Shown here in pieces: positions 1-12,800 of a stretch of DNA of 64,000 nucleotides (position 1 is its first letter; each line of letters begins with the position of its first letter). The notes beneath the pieces were generated by a model. The model saw only the letters and a list, made by a program, of their open reading frames with translations, did not search any database and was not told the origin of the DNA. A program made the translations under genes and the position numbers. The stretch is from positions 10,496,001 through 10,560,000 of the forward strand of contig OX327712.1 in NCBI GenBank assembly GCA_946807835.1, given 5' to 3'. Source of the DNA: Ailanthus altissimus (taxonomy: Eukaryota > Streptophyta > Magnoliopsida > Sapindales > Simaroubaceae).

Positions 1-1900
1 TTCATGTAGGCTTCAACACTCTAAGAAATTTGTTATATGGGTCAAAAAAGATTTATTCTAACAAATTATCTGTATCAAATGCAGAAGAAAGTGATTAATA
101 ATAAATAAGAAACTAGATGTCCACCTGATTTATTAAGTTATGACGAAAACTTATCTGCAATGGATGGTATTGACTATACATAAGGGAGAAATGAAAAAAA
201 GAAGAAGTGGAATAGTAAGAATGAAAAAGAGAATGCACAAATTAAGGATAATGAATACCATTAGATGAAGAAGTTAATATGTTTTAAACTCCCATATTGT
301 AAATATTTGTGTATTCGCCATCAATTAGATGTCATACACATAAAATAAATATGTATAAAAACATTTATGATACTTTTTTAATATTCCTGCTAAGACTAAA
401 GATGGTGTTACTGCAGGGTTAAATCTTATAGAAATAGAGATAAAGATGAAATTGGGTCTGAAAGTTAATGAAAAGAACTAGCAATACTTACCTACAACTT
501 GTTTCACATTATAGCTAAAAGAAAAATGTTTTGTGAAAGATTGGCAAATATAAAGTTGCATGATGGTTACTATTTAAACTTCAAGAACCTTGTAGCTATA
601 GATGATTTAAGAATTCAAGGATTAAAATCTCATGATTTTCATGTTTTAATGCAAGAATTTCTTCCAATAGTAATGCACTTAATTTTAATAGAGCATGTTT
701 AAATTGCCATTACTAGAATGATTGTTTTTTAGAAGTTTGTGTTTTAATGTTGTTAACTTTGACAACTTGGATACATTGTAAAGTAACATTATTATTACTT
801 TTTATTTGTTTGAGAAATACTTTTTACTTCCTTTTTTGACATTATGGCTCACTTAATAGTTCATCTTGTAGAAGAAGTTACGCTATATGGCTCAGTATAC
901 CTAAGATAGATGTATCCATTTGAGAGGTTTATAAAAATTTTAAAGAGTTATGCGCAAAATCATAATTAGCCAAAAGGATGCATTACTAAGTGTTATCTTA
1001 TTAAGGAAACAATGAAATTTTATGCTAATTATTTGTTAAGCTTATATGCCATTGGAATCCCCTCTCGTCAAAAGAATAAAGTGTTCATTGACAGACCATT
1101 AATTGATGTGACAATTATAGATGTGCAACTAGATTTGCTAGATGAAGCTCATGTGTATATGCTATATAATACTTCGAAGGTGCAACTGTATATTGAGTAA
1201 GTGTTGCCTTTTATGATAATTCTTCAATTGTTTCTATTAATTTAGTCTTTTAAAATTCACTCAGAAATTAAGGAGCATTTCATATGGCTAAAACAAGAAT
1301 ATCCACGTCATTCATATAACACAAAATGGTTAAATGACTAATACAATCGTACTTTTTTTAATTGGTTCAAAGATAAAGTATGACTATAAGAAATTTTGTT
1401 TTCCTTGTGTTTATACTTTAATAACCAATCACTTACATATTCTTTGATACTTATAATAACGTTTAAATAATAGGTTTCAAGTGTTATAGAGAATGAGGAG
1501 TTTGTCTCACATATTATTAAATGTTTATCACGAGGATTAAGACCAAATGCTGAGGTATAAAATTAATAGTTATTATATTCTAGCAAATGATTGAGATAGC
1601 AATTGTGTTATTCAAAAGATGCTAGTTTAGTCGCAACGACAATGTAAATGGCTAGTGCTAAGGACTAAAATCCTGTAATGAGGGAATTAGTATTTTATAG
1701 AGTCAGAGATAAAATCACGTTCAAGGTTGTAATTTTCAAGTGAAATTAGGTTAATAGTAGAGCCAATATGAAAGTTGATCTTTTGGGTTCACAATTATTG
1801 ATCTCAAGTATTTTGGTCATAAGTTAGGCTCATTTATATAGGCTTCTCAAGCAAAGTAAGTGTTCTACATTGCTAACCATTAGCAATTGTTTCCTCCTTA
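1..1900 (+). pseudogene. Decayed CACTA (En/Spm, TNP2-type) transposase
   Basis: Conceptual translation in shifting frames follows the order of a plant En/Spm TNP2 transposase and its DUF4218 region. Near 290-420 are remnants of the segment that reads 'lRH.LDVMHIEKN', followed by NIPAKTKDGV. At 535-690 lies KLHDGYYLNF then LKSHDFHVLMQEFLPI, the most recognisable block. At 835-920 come FDIMAHLIVHLVEEV and MYPFERF, and at 1690-1860 a C-terminal stretch resembling the segment that ends in 'ASQAKQVFYV'. Stops and frameshifts interrupt all of it, so it cannot encode a working enzyme. It runs off the left edge, so the N-terminal part is outside the window. Family assignment rests on remembered motifs and is fairly secure; exact limits are not. 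Confidence 0.75.
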
Positions 1901-2189
1901 CTTGAAAGAGGAATTGTTATGGATTCAACCATTGAACGGTTCATAATGTAATAGGGCATCCAACATTAATCAAAGAATCACTAATTGCTGATGCTTGTGA
2001 TGTGATGTGATTATAAACACAACGTAGTGTACACATGACCAAATAGTGATGTTATATGTATAAACTAATAACATCCTTGTATAACAATAAGTGTTCTATA
2101 TTATTCATGATTATTTAGTCTTAGCATAATACCTCTTTGCAACTTATATTTTGATGTTATTCTTACCATATTATTGACTTATGTTATTT

Positions 2190-2743
2190 TAATGTGTTTC
2201 AACCTATATCCACGATGGAATTTTTTTATACACAAAGAATTTCACAAGACATACAAGGAATACCCAAATATCCAAGAGCTTCCAGCATCTATGACACATT
2301 GTCTTATACACTCAAAGCACTCAAGTATAACCTATGCACTAAATTCTTTCTCTTGTTGACATTTTTTATGCTTCAATGAATTCTAACGGGTTATAAAGGT
2401 TATATAGTGTTTACAAAGTCTCTAGAAACCTTATTTCAAGTTAGAATAATAGTCTAGGCATTGTAGAAGTCTAAAACTGACTTTAAGACACATTTCTATC
2501 TAAAACAGTTATTTTCCAAAAATTATGGGGTAGCATTGGTGCTACAACACTATAAGGCTAGTGCCACAATGCCCAAACCTGGGTAAGTCTCCATATATGT
2601 GTTCTGAGCCCTTTATCATTTTCGGTTACCATCTTCATACTTTTTTTATCTGTCCAATGTGTCTTTGACCTCATGTCAACTTCTCATTAATCTTAACTCA
2701 AAAAAAGAATTCCTTGATTTTGAGTCATCAAATCAAATAAACT
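2190..2743 (-). repeat. Truncated 3' LTR of the minus-strand Copia element
   Basis: This stretch aligns by eye with 6790-7427 over most of its length, in the same orientation. Shared blocks include the 'atccaagagct' region, the 'tatatagtgttt.caaagtct' region and the segment ending 'ctgtccaat.'. The two copies flank Copia gag and pol remnants that read on the minus strand, so this is best read as the 3' LTR. It lacks the last part of the right copy, so it is cut at about 2190, next to the CACTA relic. Confidence 0.6.
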
Positions 2744-3912
2744 CCTCCTTGATTCAAAATATTTTCAAGAAGCTTTACTAAGATTCATCCACTTCTAATG
2801 CTCTATTACCTAACGTTAACACCATATAAGTCTTTATCTAAACTTACTCCTTTTATGCTCGTGACCTTGGTCTCTAAAAATACGAATACACCTTCCCTTA
2901 AGTGGCCTTTGTATTATGATCTCCATATCATTCTTGACATTATCATAACATCTTTGTGGCTTAACATTGCTAGTAACACCTTTTTCTATACATTCTCTTT
3001 TAACCTATATCACTCCGGTGAGAAAACATCCAATTATGTCCCTTGGTTTGCATCCCTTCAACAATTCATATTGACCTACCTATAATATTCTTATTAAGCA
3101 CGTATAATCTTTATGCTCCTCACTTTTCATAGCCACTATAGATCCTTCCATCACCTCCTGTATTTTTTTTTCTTTTATTTTATATGAATACCTCATCTTG
3201 ATCTAGCACTCATAAGGATATCAAACTTCTCCTAACTCTAGAAGCATACCTTATACCATGTAACTCTATAATTTTCCATTATGCATCCTTATGCAAATGC
3301 TACCAATCCCTATGATTTTACAAGCTATACATTCCTCATTAGTATTTTTCTTCCCCTAATAGATCTATAAATGGTAATCAAAGACTTGTCAAGACACATG
3401 TGGTAACCACTACCAGAACCAATTATCTATCTACTAGCATAAATTTCACCAAATGCTATTAATAATTTTGTAACCTCTAAGTCTTCTTCAATGATTATTG
3501 TAGCTCTTTCACCTTTCTTTGCCTTTTTTTTCTGGACAATTCATCTTCAAATGTCCTTCTTTATTACAATAATAGCATTTCTTGGATCTATCCAATAAAT
3601 TGTTCTTTTAATCTCATCATTTTGCAACTAAGCTTCCTATACTACGTGATTCATATCTTTTCTCTAATCCTTTAGAATTCAACAAATGCTTTAACATTAG
3701 TCATTGTTGAAGTCTCATTGCCATACATAAGCATATCCATAAAGTACTCATAACTTCGAGGCAAAGAACCTAAAAAGATTATTTCCTTATCTTCATCCTC
3801 GATTTTGATACCAATCGTCTTAAGATCTATAATAATCTTATTGAAAGCGTTAATGTAGTCTTTTAGTAAAGTTCCTTTAGCCATAGTTAGCTGGTACAAC
3901 TTTTTCTTACAT
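2744..3912 (-). pseudogene. Copia gag C-terminus, zinc knuckle, protease and start of integrase (decayed)
   Basis: Read on the minus strand from 3912 down, the first part is the C-terminal half of a Ty1/Copia gag (UBN2 type), with KLYQLTMAKGTLLKDYIN and DLKTIGIKIEDEDKEI. An intact CCHC zinc knuckle follows at 3536-3577 (C-x2-C-x4-H-x4-C). A damaged protease motif (GSGYHM where DSG.S.HM is usual) lies near 3395-3420, then a degraded stretch resembling the gag-pre-integrase region down to about 2780. Integrase proper, reverse transcriptase and RNase H are missing before the 3' LTR, so this is an internally deleted element. Stops are frequent after the knuckle. Its gag N-terminus lies at 6299-6600 beyond an insertion. 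Confidence 0.75.
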
Positions 3913-6298
3913 GTGAGTATTGATTATACTAGGGTGCATACAAGTGGTTATGTGTTCATAATTACAAAACATGCATCAAATACATATTTGTGCCCAACAA
4001 AAAATCAAAAATCTGATTTTCTAAATGATAAACACATAAAATTTTCATATTATCTCATAAATGAAACTACAAAGGTTTGTGGAGAATTACCTTGGCAAGC
4101 CTTTAGAAATTGTTTAAACTTGAGTCTCTACCTCGAAGTGAACTCATTCTTAATTCTAGTACTCAACTCACTAGGCTTGGATAGTCTAGAATGACAGCCT
4201 CTTCCAGCAAAGGGTTTAACAACTTAAACCCCAAGTTTAACTCTTAAACAAAAAGCTTAATACCTTAAGCTTATAACTATAACCACAAAGTTATAATTGT
4301 TTCTTGTCCAAGTTTAACATTTATATAACAAAAGCTTCTTTTATAACTTCTAGTAACTTTGGTCACTTAGAAAGAAAATTAAGAATAGGAAGTTCAACCC
4401 TTGAACAAGCCCAACACTTGGAATTTTAGAGCTTCTCACTCATTCTCTCAATATGGCCGAATTACATTCTCTTTAAATAAGCAAAATATTTAATCTTTTA
4501 TTTTTTTTTTGGTTTCCCTCCATTTAGACATATGATGGCCCTATAAGTATAGACAATAACTTGTCTACTTGGTTTTGCTTTTGCATTGTTAATTTTTTAA
4601 TCAAATTAAAGAATTGCAAAATAAAAAATACTTGCATGAACTTGGTTGAATTTTATGGCCAAGTTGATGAAACAATTTCCTCTCTTTTTACAAGTCACAA
4701 GGTTCCATCATGCATAATCTCAAATGGTTTTATTTTTGTAACAATTATATACATTAAATAATTGATAAACTCTAAGTGTGTTGGTCGAATATAAGCATCC
4801 AAGTGAAGAAACAATTTCTTCACTTGCTTGTTTAACACACTTTGACCCTGCCTCTTACATGCTTATGCACCATTGTTTCATTTTTTTAATTTAATCATAT
4901 TAAATCAATTAAAAATACATGCATAAATGTAATAAATAATAGTTGTATGACTTAATTAAAATAATTTCAAATATCATTTCATTATTTTATTCAATAAATA
5001 ATTTAATGAATAAAATAATAATATTACTTGTCCAACAAGTAAGGTCATTTTGGTCATTTCTAAGTCAAATAATAATTGGCCTCCAATGTGTCACGTGTCA
5101 TCATCCTATTGTTCAAAAACTATTGTTAATTAATTGATGTACTTAACACTTAAGTCTAGACACATGCACATCTCAAGAAAAACTGAAATAAACGTTCGGT
5201 TTGTTGAAATTTGGTAGATTGAACTATTTAGTCTGTTCCATGAGTTCGTGATCGATGCCCCATGCATACGTCACGAATATTACAAATCAGCGTAGTAGAC
5301 AATACAAGTTGAGGTCATCGTGCATACGTATAATTCTTTTGCCATTTATATCATGATGGAGCAGGGATATAGATCAACATCATCAAATCCCCACGCGCTC
5401 ATCCGTGAACTTATCTCCAAACATGTATCTCGATAAATAATATATACAAACACATTCACGATATTGTTTAACCCTGTGGGAATAAGTCTTTCTGAGATAC
5501 AATCTCGGAGCATCCAGATATACAACTTACCCATGTGAGTTGACGGATTCCATATCTATGCACATCAGACTCTATGAGCATCGGACCCTACCCAAGATAC
5601 ATAGTGGTCAAACCATAAAAAGTCTCTAACATATGTGGACCAAAGGATGATGGATCTCTCAAAGCCCATTGTGGCACTCAAGTCAAAGGGCCACATACAC
5701 TACTCAACTCAATAGGACCTACCATTGACAGTTTCATAGGATGTCTATTAGGGTCCTCATTAAGTCTGTTCAGTATTCAGTCCTTACTGAATACCTGTAT
5801 GCTGTACAAGATTTTGGTAATCCTATGGTCAGCTAAGAACAACCATCTAGACCATTTAGATATAGTCATACACTGATCTATAATTAAGGGTTTCACCGAT
5901 TGACCTACATCGGTGAATGAGATCAAGAACATCGTATTTGAGAATACGCGTGCATAATAACATTTTTTAGCATATATTGTAACTCTTTGCAACTATATTA
6001 TTACTGATGTATTCTTGGGTCTATATCACATTACAGACAAGGTCCTAACTCTTAGATTTTATTGACTTTTATAACCTACTAACTCTTATTAGTGCTAACT
6101 ATTAGTAATTATAATTCTTAGCATTACTAACCTTTATCGTTGGTCTAAACTCCTTCAAATCATACAATGTCCATAGCATAACAAGCACTGTACCATTTAA
6201 TTAATGAAATTAGCAATTTAATAAAATGTACTGTATAAATATTATATAATAAAATATTTATATAAAATGAGATGGGACGTAAGCATAAATTCCAACAA
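3913..6298 (-). mobile_element. Copia-type LTR inserted inside the Copia gag
   Basis: On the minus strand this 2.4-kb block begins TGTTGGAATTTATGC at 6298 and ends CTCACA at 3913, so it has the TG...CA ends of an LTR. It lies exactly between the N-terminal half of a Copia gag (ending near 6299) and its C-terminal half (starting near 3912). A diverged copy in the opposite orientation lies at 30835-34072; the clearest matching part is 5540-5830 against 32670-32930. No reverse transcriptase or integrase motifs are visible inside, which favours a solo LTR or a non-autonomous element. I could not see a clean 5-bp target duplication, and a few gag codons seem to be missing at the junction. Confidence 0.6.
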
Positions 6299-6600
6299 CT
6301 TTACCATGTAGAGGGTGTCAAATTTCTTCCAAAAACTTAATGTCCTCTTCTCTCCAGCCACTTCCCTGGGAACTTTATCACTCAATGACATAACTATAGT
6401 ATTATGGGCCTTTTTCTGATGGTTTCACTATCTAACTTGAATTTAGGTTTTGTCAATCTCTTCTCTTCACTAATTGTTGCTTTAATTTTCTCAATGGCTG
6501 AATCTAACCCTTGACACACTAATAAAGTCATAACCATTACCTTCTACAGATTAAAATCATTCTTCCCATTTAACTTATTTATTTCATGCTTTTGAGATGC
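6299..6600 (-). pseudogene. Copia gag N-terminal half (decayed)
   Basis: The minus strand reads KHEINKLNGKNDFNL, then SAIEKIKATISEEKR, then a block containing NTIVMSLSDKVPREVAGE and KKFDTLYMVKL. This is the usual N-terminal layout of a plant Ty1/Copia gag, including the W/F-rich 'LNG.NF..WK' start and the 'LSDKVLREV' block. Frameshifts and at least one stop interrupt it. It belongs with the gag C-terminus at 3500-3912; the two halves are separated by the insertion at 3913-6298. Confidence 0.75.
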
Positions 6601-6620
6601 TATGGTTTTTCCATCTTATT

Positions 6621-6631
6621 CTTTGATGCCA
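6621..6631 (-). promoter_or_regulatory. Copia primer-binding site (initiator-Met tRNA type)
   Basis: The minus strand reads TGGCATCAAAG, two changes from the common plant Copia primer-binding site TGGTATCAGAG. It sits between the end of the 5' LTR and the gag start, where such a site belongs, and so fixes the orientation of this element. Confidence 0.6.
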
Positions 6632-6644
6632 CTTATTGGGGTTT

Positions 6645-7427
6645 TTATTTTGCACTCTAAAAGCCTTTTAAGTGCTTTGCAAAAGTCTTTTACTTACAAG
6701 CAATCAAGAATAATAAAAGATTATACAAAGAAGGAAAAACATAATCAATCAATCCAAAGAATACACAAGTAATATACGTGATTCAGTAATAACCATCTAC
6801 ATCCATGATGAATCTCAAGATGTTAAACTTTTTCTTGTTCATTTTTTTATGTACAAAGAACTCCACAAGAGATATAAGGAATACTAAAATATCCAAGAGC
6901 TCCCAAAGATTTATACTATCACTATCTTCTACACTTAAAGCACGCAAGTGTTATACTTTTGATGCTTTTGTTAATGCTTTTGATGCTTTAATGAATTCTA
7001 AAGGGTTACAAGAGTTTATATAGTGTTTGTAAAGTCTTTAGAAGTCTTATTTCTAGTTAGAATTAGAGTCCATATATTGTAAAAGTTCAAAATCGACTTT
7101 AAGATGAAATTTAACTCCAAAATGGATATTTCTAGAAATTAGGTGCTAGCGGCACCAATGCGACCCGATGTGGTGACACGGTGCCACAAAACTAGCGTTG
7201 TGGCACTGGTGATACTGACTTTACAACTGTGGCGCTACAAGGTCAGTACTATGATGCCCAGAACTAGGTAAGTCCCCCATGCGTATTCTGAGCCCCTTTT
7301 CATTTTTTATTTTTGTTTTCGTTCCTTTCTCGTCTGTCCAATACATCCTTAACCTCGTGTCGACTCTTTATTTTTCTTCAACTCAAAATTAAAAACTTAT
7401 CCTTAATTTTAAATCACCAAAATAACA
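6645..7427 (-). repeat. 5' LTR of the minus-strand Copia element
   Basis: On the minus strand it begins TGTTATTTTGGTGATT at 7427 and runs to just before the primer-binding site at 6621-6631. The part from 6790 to 7427 matches 2190-2743 in the same orientation. A short GC-rich tract with repeated 'gtggc.c' elements lies at 7145-7245 and is only partly shared by the other copy. The LTR boundary on the gag side is inferred from the primer-binding site. Confidence 0.6.
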
Positions 7428-7458
7428 TTTGCATTAAAGAAAGACTTGCACGGCACAA

Positions 7459-7475
7459 CAAGAAAAAGAAGTAAC
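7459..7475 (+). repeat. Left target-site duplication of the LINE
   Basis: CAAGAAAAAGAAGTAAC here matches CAAGAAAATGAAGTAGC at 14187-14203, directly after the LINE poly(A) tail: 15 of 17 bases agree. Long, slightly diverged direct repeats of this kind are typical of LINE insertion. Confidence 0.7.
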
Positions 7476-7888
7476 CAATGATTTGGCTAATATTGAAGAA
7501 AGAAGATTTTTATAATTAGAGGCAACAGTGTCTAATATTCTCTCAACTAAGCAACAGTAACCAATGATTTGGCTACAGTAACCTGGCATTTCCTCTCTGT
7601 TCTCCGGTACTCCACTTGGTTTCTGCTCAGAATTCTCTTGATCAGCAATGATCATCTGACCTGGGGGTTATTGACCGGTGGAATGGCCAATCGTGTGGCC
7701 GATCTTGCTTCTTCCTCACCTGTGTTTGTATGGTGAACTATGGCTGCTGGCGGTGTTTGCCCTCAACTGCTGATTCTGCTGCTTGTGTTTGTTAGCTTCT
7801 TGAACTGCTGCTGGTGTTTGCCTGAACTACTGCCGGTGGTTGCTCTGTACTGTTTTGGTAGCTTCTTGAACTGCTGCTGTGTCGCCCT

Positions 7889-8115
7889 GCTGTTGCGATT
7901 AGTGATTAGCACCACAGACCACTGCTCAGATCTGGTAGCTTCCTAAACTGCTGTTGGTGTCTTGTTTCTGCTGTCACTGGTGGTTTATCTGCTGCTTCGT
8001 GTAGCCTGCTGCCGGTGACTACACCCTAAGCTGCTGCTAGTTTGCTACACTGGTGGTTGATCTGAGTTGTTGCTGTTGCGATCAGTGATCGGCAACTATA
8101 GACCACTGCTCAGAT
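7889..8115 (+). repeat. Direct repeats in the LINE 5' leader
   Basis: A block of about 45 bases beginning TGCTGTTGCGAT at 7889-7932 recurs at 8071-8115 with a few changes, 182 bases downstream. Shorter related units ('agcttcttgaactgctgctg') occur at about 7794 and 7859. Repeated units in the 5' leader are known in L1 elements, where they can carry promoter activity; that role here is inferred. Confidence 0.6.
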
Positions 8116-8414
8116 TCCTGACCTGGTGTCCTGATATCTAATAAGGCCATATTTTAGACTTTGCTTTCTTTCCGGCGAGTCTGCTTTGCTGTCTGCCTGT
8201 CCATCTGCTGCTTTATGGTGCATCTGTCCTGAGGCGAAGACATACTCTGCATCTGACTATTTCGGTTAGTTGTATATTATTCCAGCGTATTGTTCCAGCT
8301 GATAGTGCACTGTTCCGGTGAGTTTTTCTAGTGACTCGGCAACCAGCACCTTTTCGGTGATAGCTCTCTACTGTCCAATGGTATTTTTCTTTCGGTGAAT
8401 TTTATTCATTTTTT

Positions 8415-9828
8415 ATGGATATTCTTGATGAAATTGTTAAATTGTTAGCTAAGTACAGAGAGGCTACAATGGTAGTCCAACCCGAGGCCTTTGTTCCTAC
8501 ATCCACGGAATCAGTAATGGCAAAAAAATCTTTTGCCTCTATTCTTTCTTCTGCCCCGGATCTAGACACTCACCCTTTTGATCTCCCTCCTCCATCAATT
8601 AAGGGCGATCAATATTTCATTCGGACTAATGAATCAGAGTACCACAAGCGTGCTGAATTGAGTAAGACAAACGTGATAGGACAAATCATTTTGAAAAAAA
8701 GATCTCAACCTCTTAAGGTAGATGCTCTAAAAGCTGGGCTTCATCGTCTTTGGAATCCAAAAAATAGCTGAGAATTATTCCCTATGGCCAAAGGTTTTAT
8801 GTACTACATTTTTCCGATGCAAAGGGTGTGGGGTAGAGGCACTTACACACTTACATCAGGTCACTTTATGCTATATCAATGGAGACCTGATTTTGACCTA
8901 TATTCTCCTAAAATTTCTTTCAAGGCTCAAGTTTGGGTTAGAATCTATGGTCTTAACTGGGAGTATTGGAGCCCTAAAATAATAGGAATTGCACGTGGGG
9001 TTGGTCTTTCTCTACAATTAGACAGAGCAACAAGGGAAAGAGCTTATGGATATTATGCAAGGGTACTTATGGAAGTTGATATGTCTGAAACTCTTCCTAC
9101 ATTCCTTACTATTGAGCAAAATGGGTATGACTTTCAAGTGGAGGTGGTTTATGAACGGCTTCCTCCTAAATGTTCTAGATGCAATTTTATTTGCCATGAG
9201 ATTACTTCTTGCCGTTCGACCAATCCAAATAAGATTGATGGTAAAAAATCTCTACCTTCAAAGTCTTGGGTAAGGAAAGATGTTGAAACAATTTCAAGTA
9301 CTTCTAAGGAGGTACAAATGGGCTTTACTGAGGCTGATTGTATTAGACCATCGGAGAATAATAATGAGACTCATCTTGAGATTAATGTGATTACAGAGGA
9401 TAGTACTAATAAAGGAGATTATATAGATGCAATTGACAGAGTTAAGATGGGAGATGATTTGGGGAGGGGAGAACCAAATAGTGAGGTCAATATAGATACT
9501 AGTAAGGTTGAGTTGCAACATGTGGAATTTCCTGCTTTGAAGAATGATAGTAATAAAACTCAACTAGTTAATGAATTTCATCTAGTTAATGAAGAATTAA
9601 ATTCCGATGATGTTACTAATCTAGAGCATGTGGTGATAACTTGTGAGCCAAAAGAAAATTCAATGGTTGAGAATAATGTTAGCAAGGATGTACAATGATT
9701 TGCAAAAGGTCATGAACATTCTCCCCAAATCGCCAATGAATGATGGTTTTGAAATTGTTGTTTCTAAATCTCAGAAAAAGAAACTTCGAGCAAAAATGAA
9801 AGAAATATCAGTGATCTACAAATCATAA
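8415..9828 (+). pseudogene. LINE ORF1 (DUF4283, zinc knuckle), broken
   Basis: Nucleic-acid-binding protein of the LINE ribonucleoprotein. The frame runs from ATG at 8415 to TGA at 8769-8771, then continues in the same frame to 9698. The TGA sits where a tryptophan codon (TGG) is usual, so one base change explains it. The downstream part carries the DUF4283 signature (QRVWGRGTYTL, WRPDFD, VWVRIYGL, YW) and a CCHC-like knuckle near 9175-9225 (CSRCNFICHEITSC). The last block (NDGFEIVVSKSQKKKLRAK, about 9737-9797) is in another frame, so a frameshift lies near 9650-9735 and the ancestral end is 9828. ORF2 starts only 23 bases further on. Confidence 0.8.
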
Positions 9829-9851
9829 AGTTCGGATTGCGATCTGAATCT

Positions 9852-12800
9852 ATGAAGATTATCTACTGGAATGTTATGGGAATGGCCAATCCCCAATCTC
9901 GAAATAAATTGGCAAGCTTATGTTTGAAGCATAAACCGTTGTTTGTGGCAATTAGTGAACCTATGGTTGCTTTTTATTCCATTTATGATTCTTTCTGAAA
10001 CTCTTTACATCTCTCTTTTGTAAGTCATATAGATAATGATCTTCCAAAGCTATGGGTTTTCAAGAATGATATGGTGGCATCTGTTAATATTATCTCTATT
10101 GGGTCTCAACATGTTACAATTAGCCCTTCCATTGACTCTCACCATTGTCAGTTATCTTTTGTCTATGCTACCTCACAATATGTCCAAAGATGGGTTATTT
10201 GGTCAGAATTGAAGTCTTTTTCCAGTTTATCACATTAGCTTGTAATAGGTGATTTCAATGCCACGCTAGAGGTGCATGAACAGATTGGAGGGGGATTTCC
10301 TGGTCTTCGTTTTTGTTCTGATGTTTATGAATTTATTGCTTCATATGACCTTTTAGAGGTTCCTTCTTCTGGTTTATTTTTCACTTGGGCTAGAACCACG
10401 ACAAATGGTGGTCATATGGAAAGAAAATTAGATCGTGCACTCTTTAATCTTCAATGGCAAGAGACTTAGACCTCCTCTTTTTGCATAGTTCTCCCTCGTA
10501 CGGTATCCGACCACTCTCCCTTACTGTTCTCCTTTGACTCTATGAACAGATCAGGCCTTCGTCCTTTTCGTTTTCAATCAATGTGGATACATTATCCGGG
10601 ATTTAAAGATGTGGTAGCAGATAGTTGGAATTCGGTTCATTGTCATAGTTGTCTAATGTTTATGGTCACCAAAAAGTTACGGGTGCTTAAATCACATTTA
10701 AAAAATAGAACTGGAATGTTTTAGGAATATTTATGAGCGATTAAACAATGCCTGTGAGTCTCTTTCTTCTATCCAAAATAATATGCCTACTGATGGCGCC
10801 ACAGATAAGTTATTGAAAGCCGAAGTAGCAACAAAGGTGGAACTCCTCCATATCTCTCAGTTACAATTCAAATTTTAGCGTAATCGAGCAAAAGTGAGAT
10901 GACTTAAGGAGTAAGATAAGTGCACCAATTTGTTTCACTCTTATGCTAAGATTCAAGCTACCAAGTCTCGAATTAGGGGATTGCTGATTAATAATAACTG
11001 GAATGACAATATGTCACAGGTTTTAACTTATATTACTGATTATTTTTGTGACCTCTACGGAAGTTCTAACGTTGATTTAGAATCGATTGCACAGAGCTGT
11101 AATAATATTCTTAATGCTGTTTCAGATGCGGATAATGAGTTTCTGACTTGCATTCCCACTGAGGAAGAGATTCGTTTAGCAGTTTTCTCTTTGGATTCTT
11201 CCAGCGCTCTAGGGCCAGATAGTTTTACAGGTCTTTTTTATCATTATTGCTGGGATATTATCAAAAAGGATATAGTCTCGGGTATTAAGCAATTCTTCAC
11301 ACGAGAGCTTCATATTACCTAATTTAAATTCCAATTTTATTGTACTGATTCTGAAAGTGGCAGATGCTGTGAATATCAGTCAATTCAGACTAATTACTTT
11401 GGCGAATTTCTTCTTCAAAATCATTACCAAAATCATTGCTGATAGACTTGCAGGTCTCATGCCTACATTGGTTTTTCATAATCAAATGGCTTTCATTAGA
11501 GGTCGTCGTATTCATGATTGCATTTCAATGGTTTCTAAAGGCATTAATATGTTGCATAGAAAATCTTTCGGTGGAAATATTGGAATGAAGTTGGATATTA
11601 CTAAAGCTTTTGACACCATCAGTTGGGACTTTGTCCTGCAAGTTCTTCATTATTTTGTCTTCAACTCTACATTTATTAATTGGATCTTTATTATTCTTAA
11701 ATCTGCAAGGTTATCTATATTGATTAATGGCTCCCCTAAAGGTCTCTTTGGTTGTAGTAGAGGGGTAAGATAGGGTGATCCGTTATCTCCTCTCCTATTT
11801 TGTCTAGTTGAAGAATTTCTTTCAAGAGGGATTCAAGCTTTGATAGATGCACACAAAATTTCTTTCATTTTGGTTTCGAGGGGATGCTTTGCCTGTCTTA
11901 TATATTATATGCAGATGATGTCTTTGTGTTTTGTAGAAGTGATCGAAAATCTCTTGCTTCTCTTATGACTTTTATTGATGTTTACAATTCAGCCTCAGGA
12001 CAGATGGTTAATAAAGAAAAAGCATTTTCTTTCTTGGGAAATCTTCCATGAATCGTCCCCAAGAAATTTCGGATATTCTGAGTTTTTCTCAAGGCTGCCT
12101 TCCTTTCAATTGCTTGGGAGTGCCTATTTTTGAGGGTTTTTCACGAGTTCATCATCTGCAAATCCTTGCAGACAAGGCAATTGCACGTCTTGCAGGTTGG
12201 AAAGGCAAAATTCTATCTATGACAGGTAGAGTTGAATTGGTTCGTACAATGTTTCAAAGTACATTGTTACATAGTTTTAAAATCTACCTTTGGCCAGTCT
12301 CTCTCTTGAAAAAACTATATGGATGTGCTCAAAATTTTATTATTTCTGGTGACCATTCTAATCGAAAAATGGCTTTAGTCTCTTGGAATCATCTCTGTTT
12401 GCCTAAAAAAGATAGAGGAGTCAGGCTACAACGGCTAGATGTTTTGAATAAAGTTTACCTACTCAAACTCCTTTGGGATACTCATAATTCAACTACTTCT
12501 TGCTCAAAATTCCTAAATGGACGTTATGACTTTAGAAACAAAAATAAATCATATTCATGCTCTTCTATTTGGTCAGGTTTTAAAGCTATCCTGTCGTATT
12601 TTCACAAGGGAACTCAGTGGATCATTGGTAATGGCTCCTCTATTAATTTTTGATTTAACAATTGGCTTGACAAACCTATTCTCCCCCGTGATTGGCAAGG
12701 CTCCTTAGACCTACAGTGTAAGGTTATTGATGTTATTTATGATGGACGATGAAATATCCCAAAAAATTTATAGTGCTTTTCCTCATTTGAAAGAACAAAT

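Noticed and set aside
5777..5992. A 71-codon minus-strand frame
   Set aside because: It falls inside the Copia-type LTR, and the homologous segment near 31090-32640 does not keep it open.
2190..7427. Reading the repeat pair as an unrelated dispersed repeat instead of LTRs
   Set aside because: The pair has the same orientation, flanks Copia domains in the right order, and the right copy adjoins a recognisable primer-binding site, so LTRs explain it better.
7740..7946. A 68-codon Leu/Cys-rich frame
   Set aside because: It lies in the repeat-bearing 5' leader of the LINE, and its composition follows from CTGCTG-type repeats.
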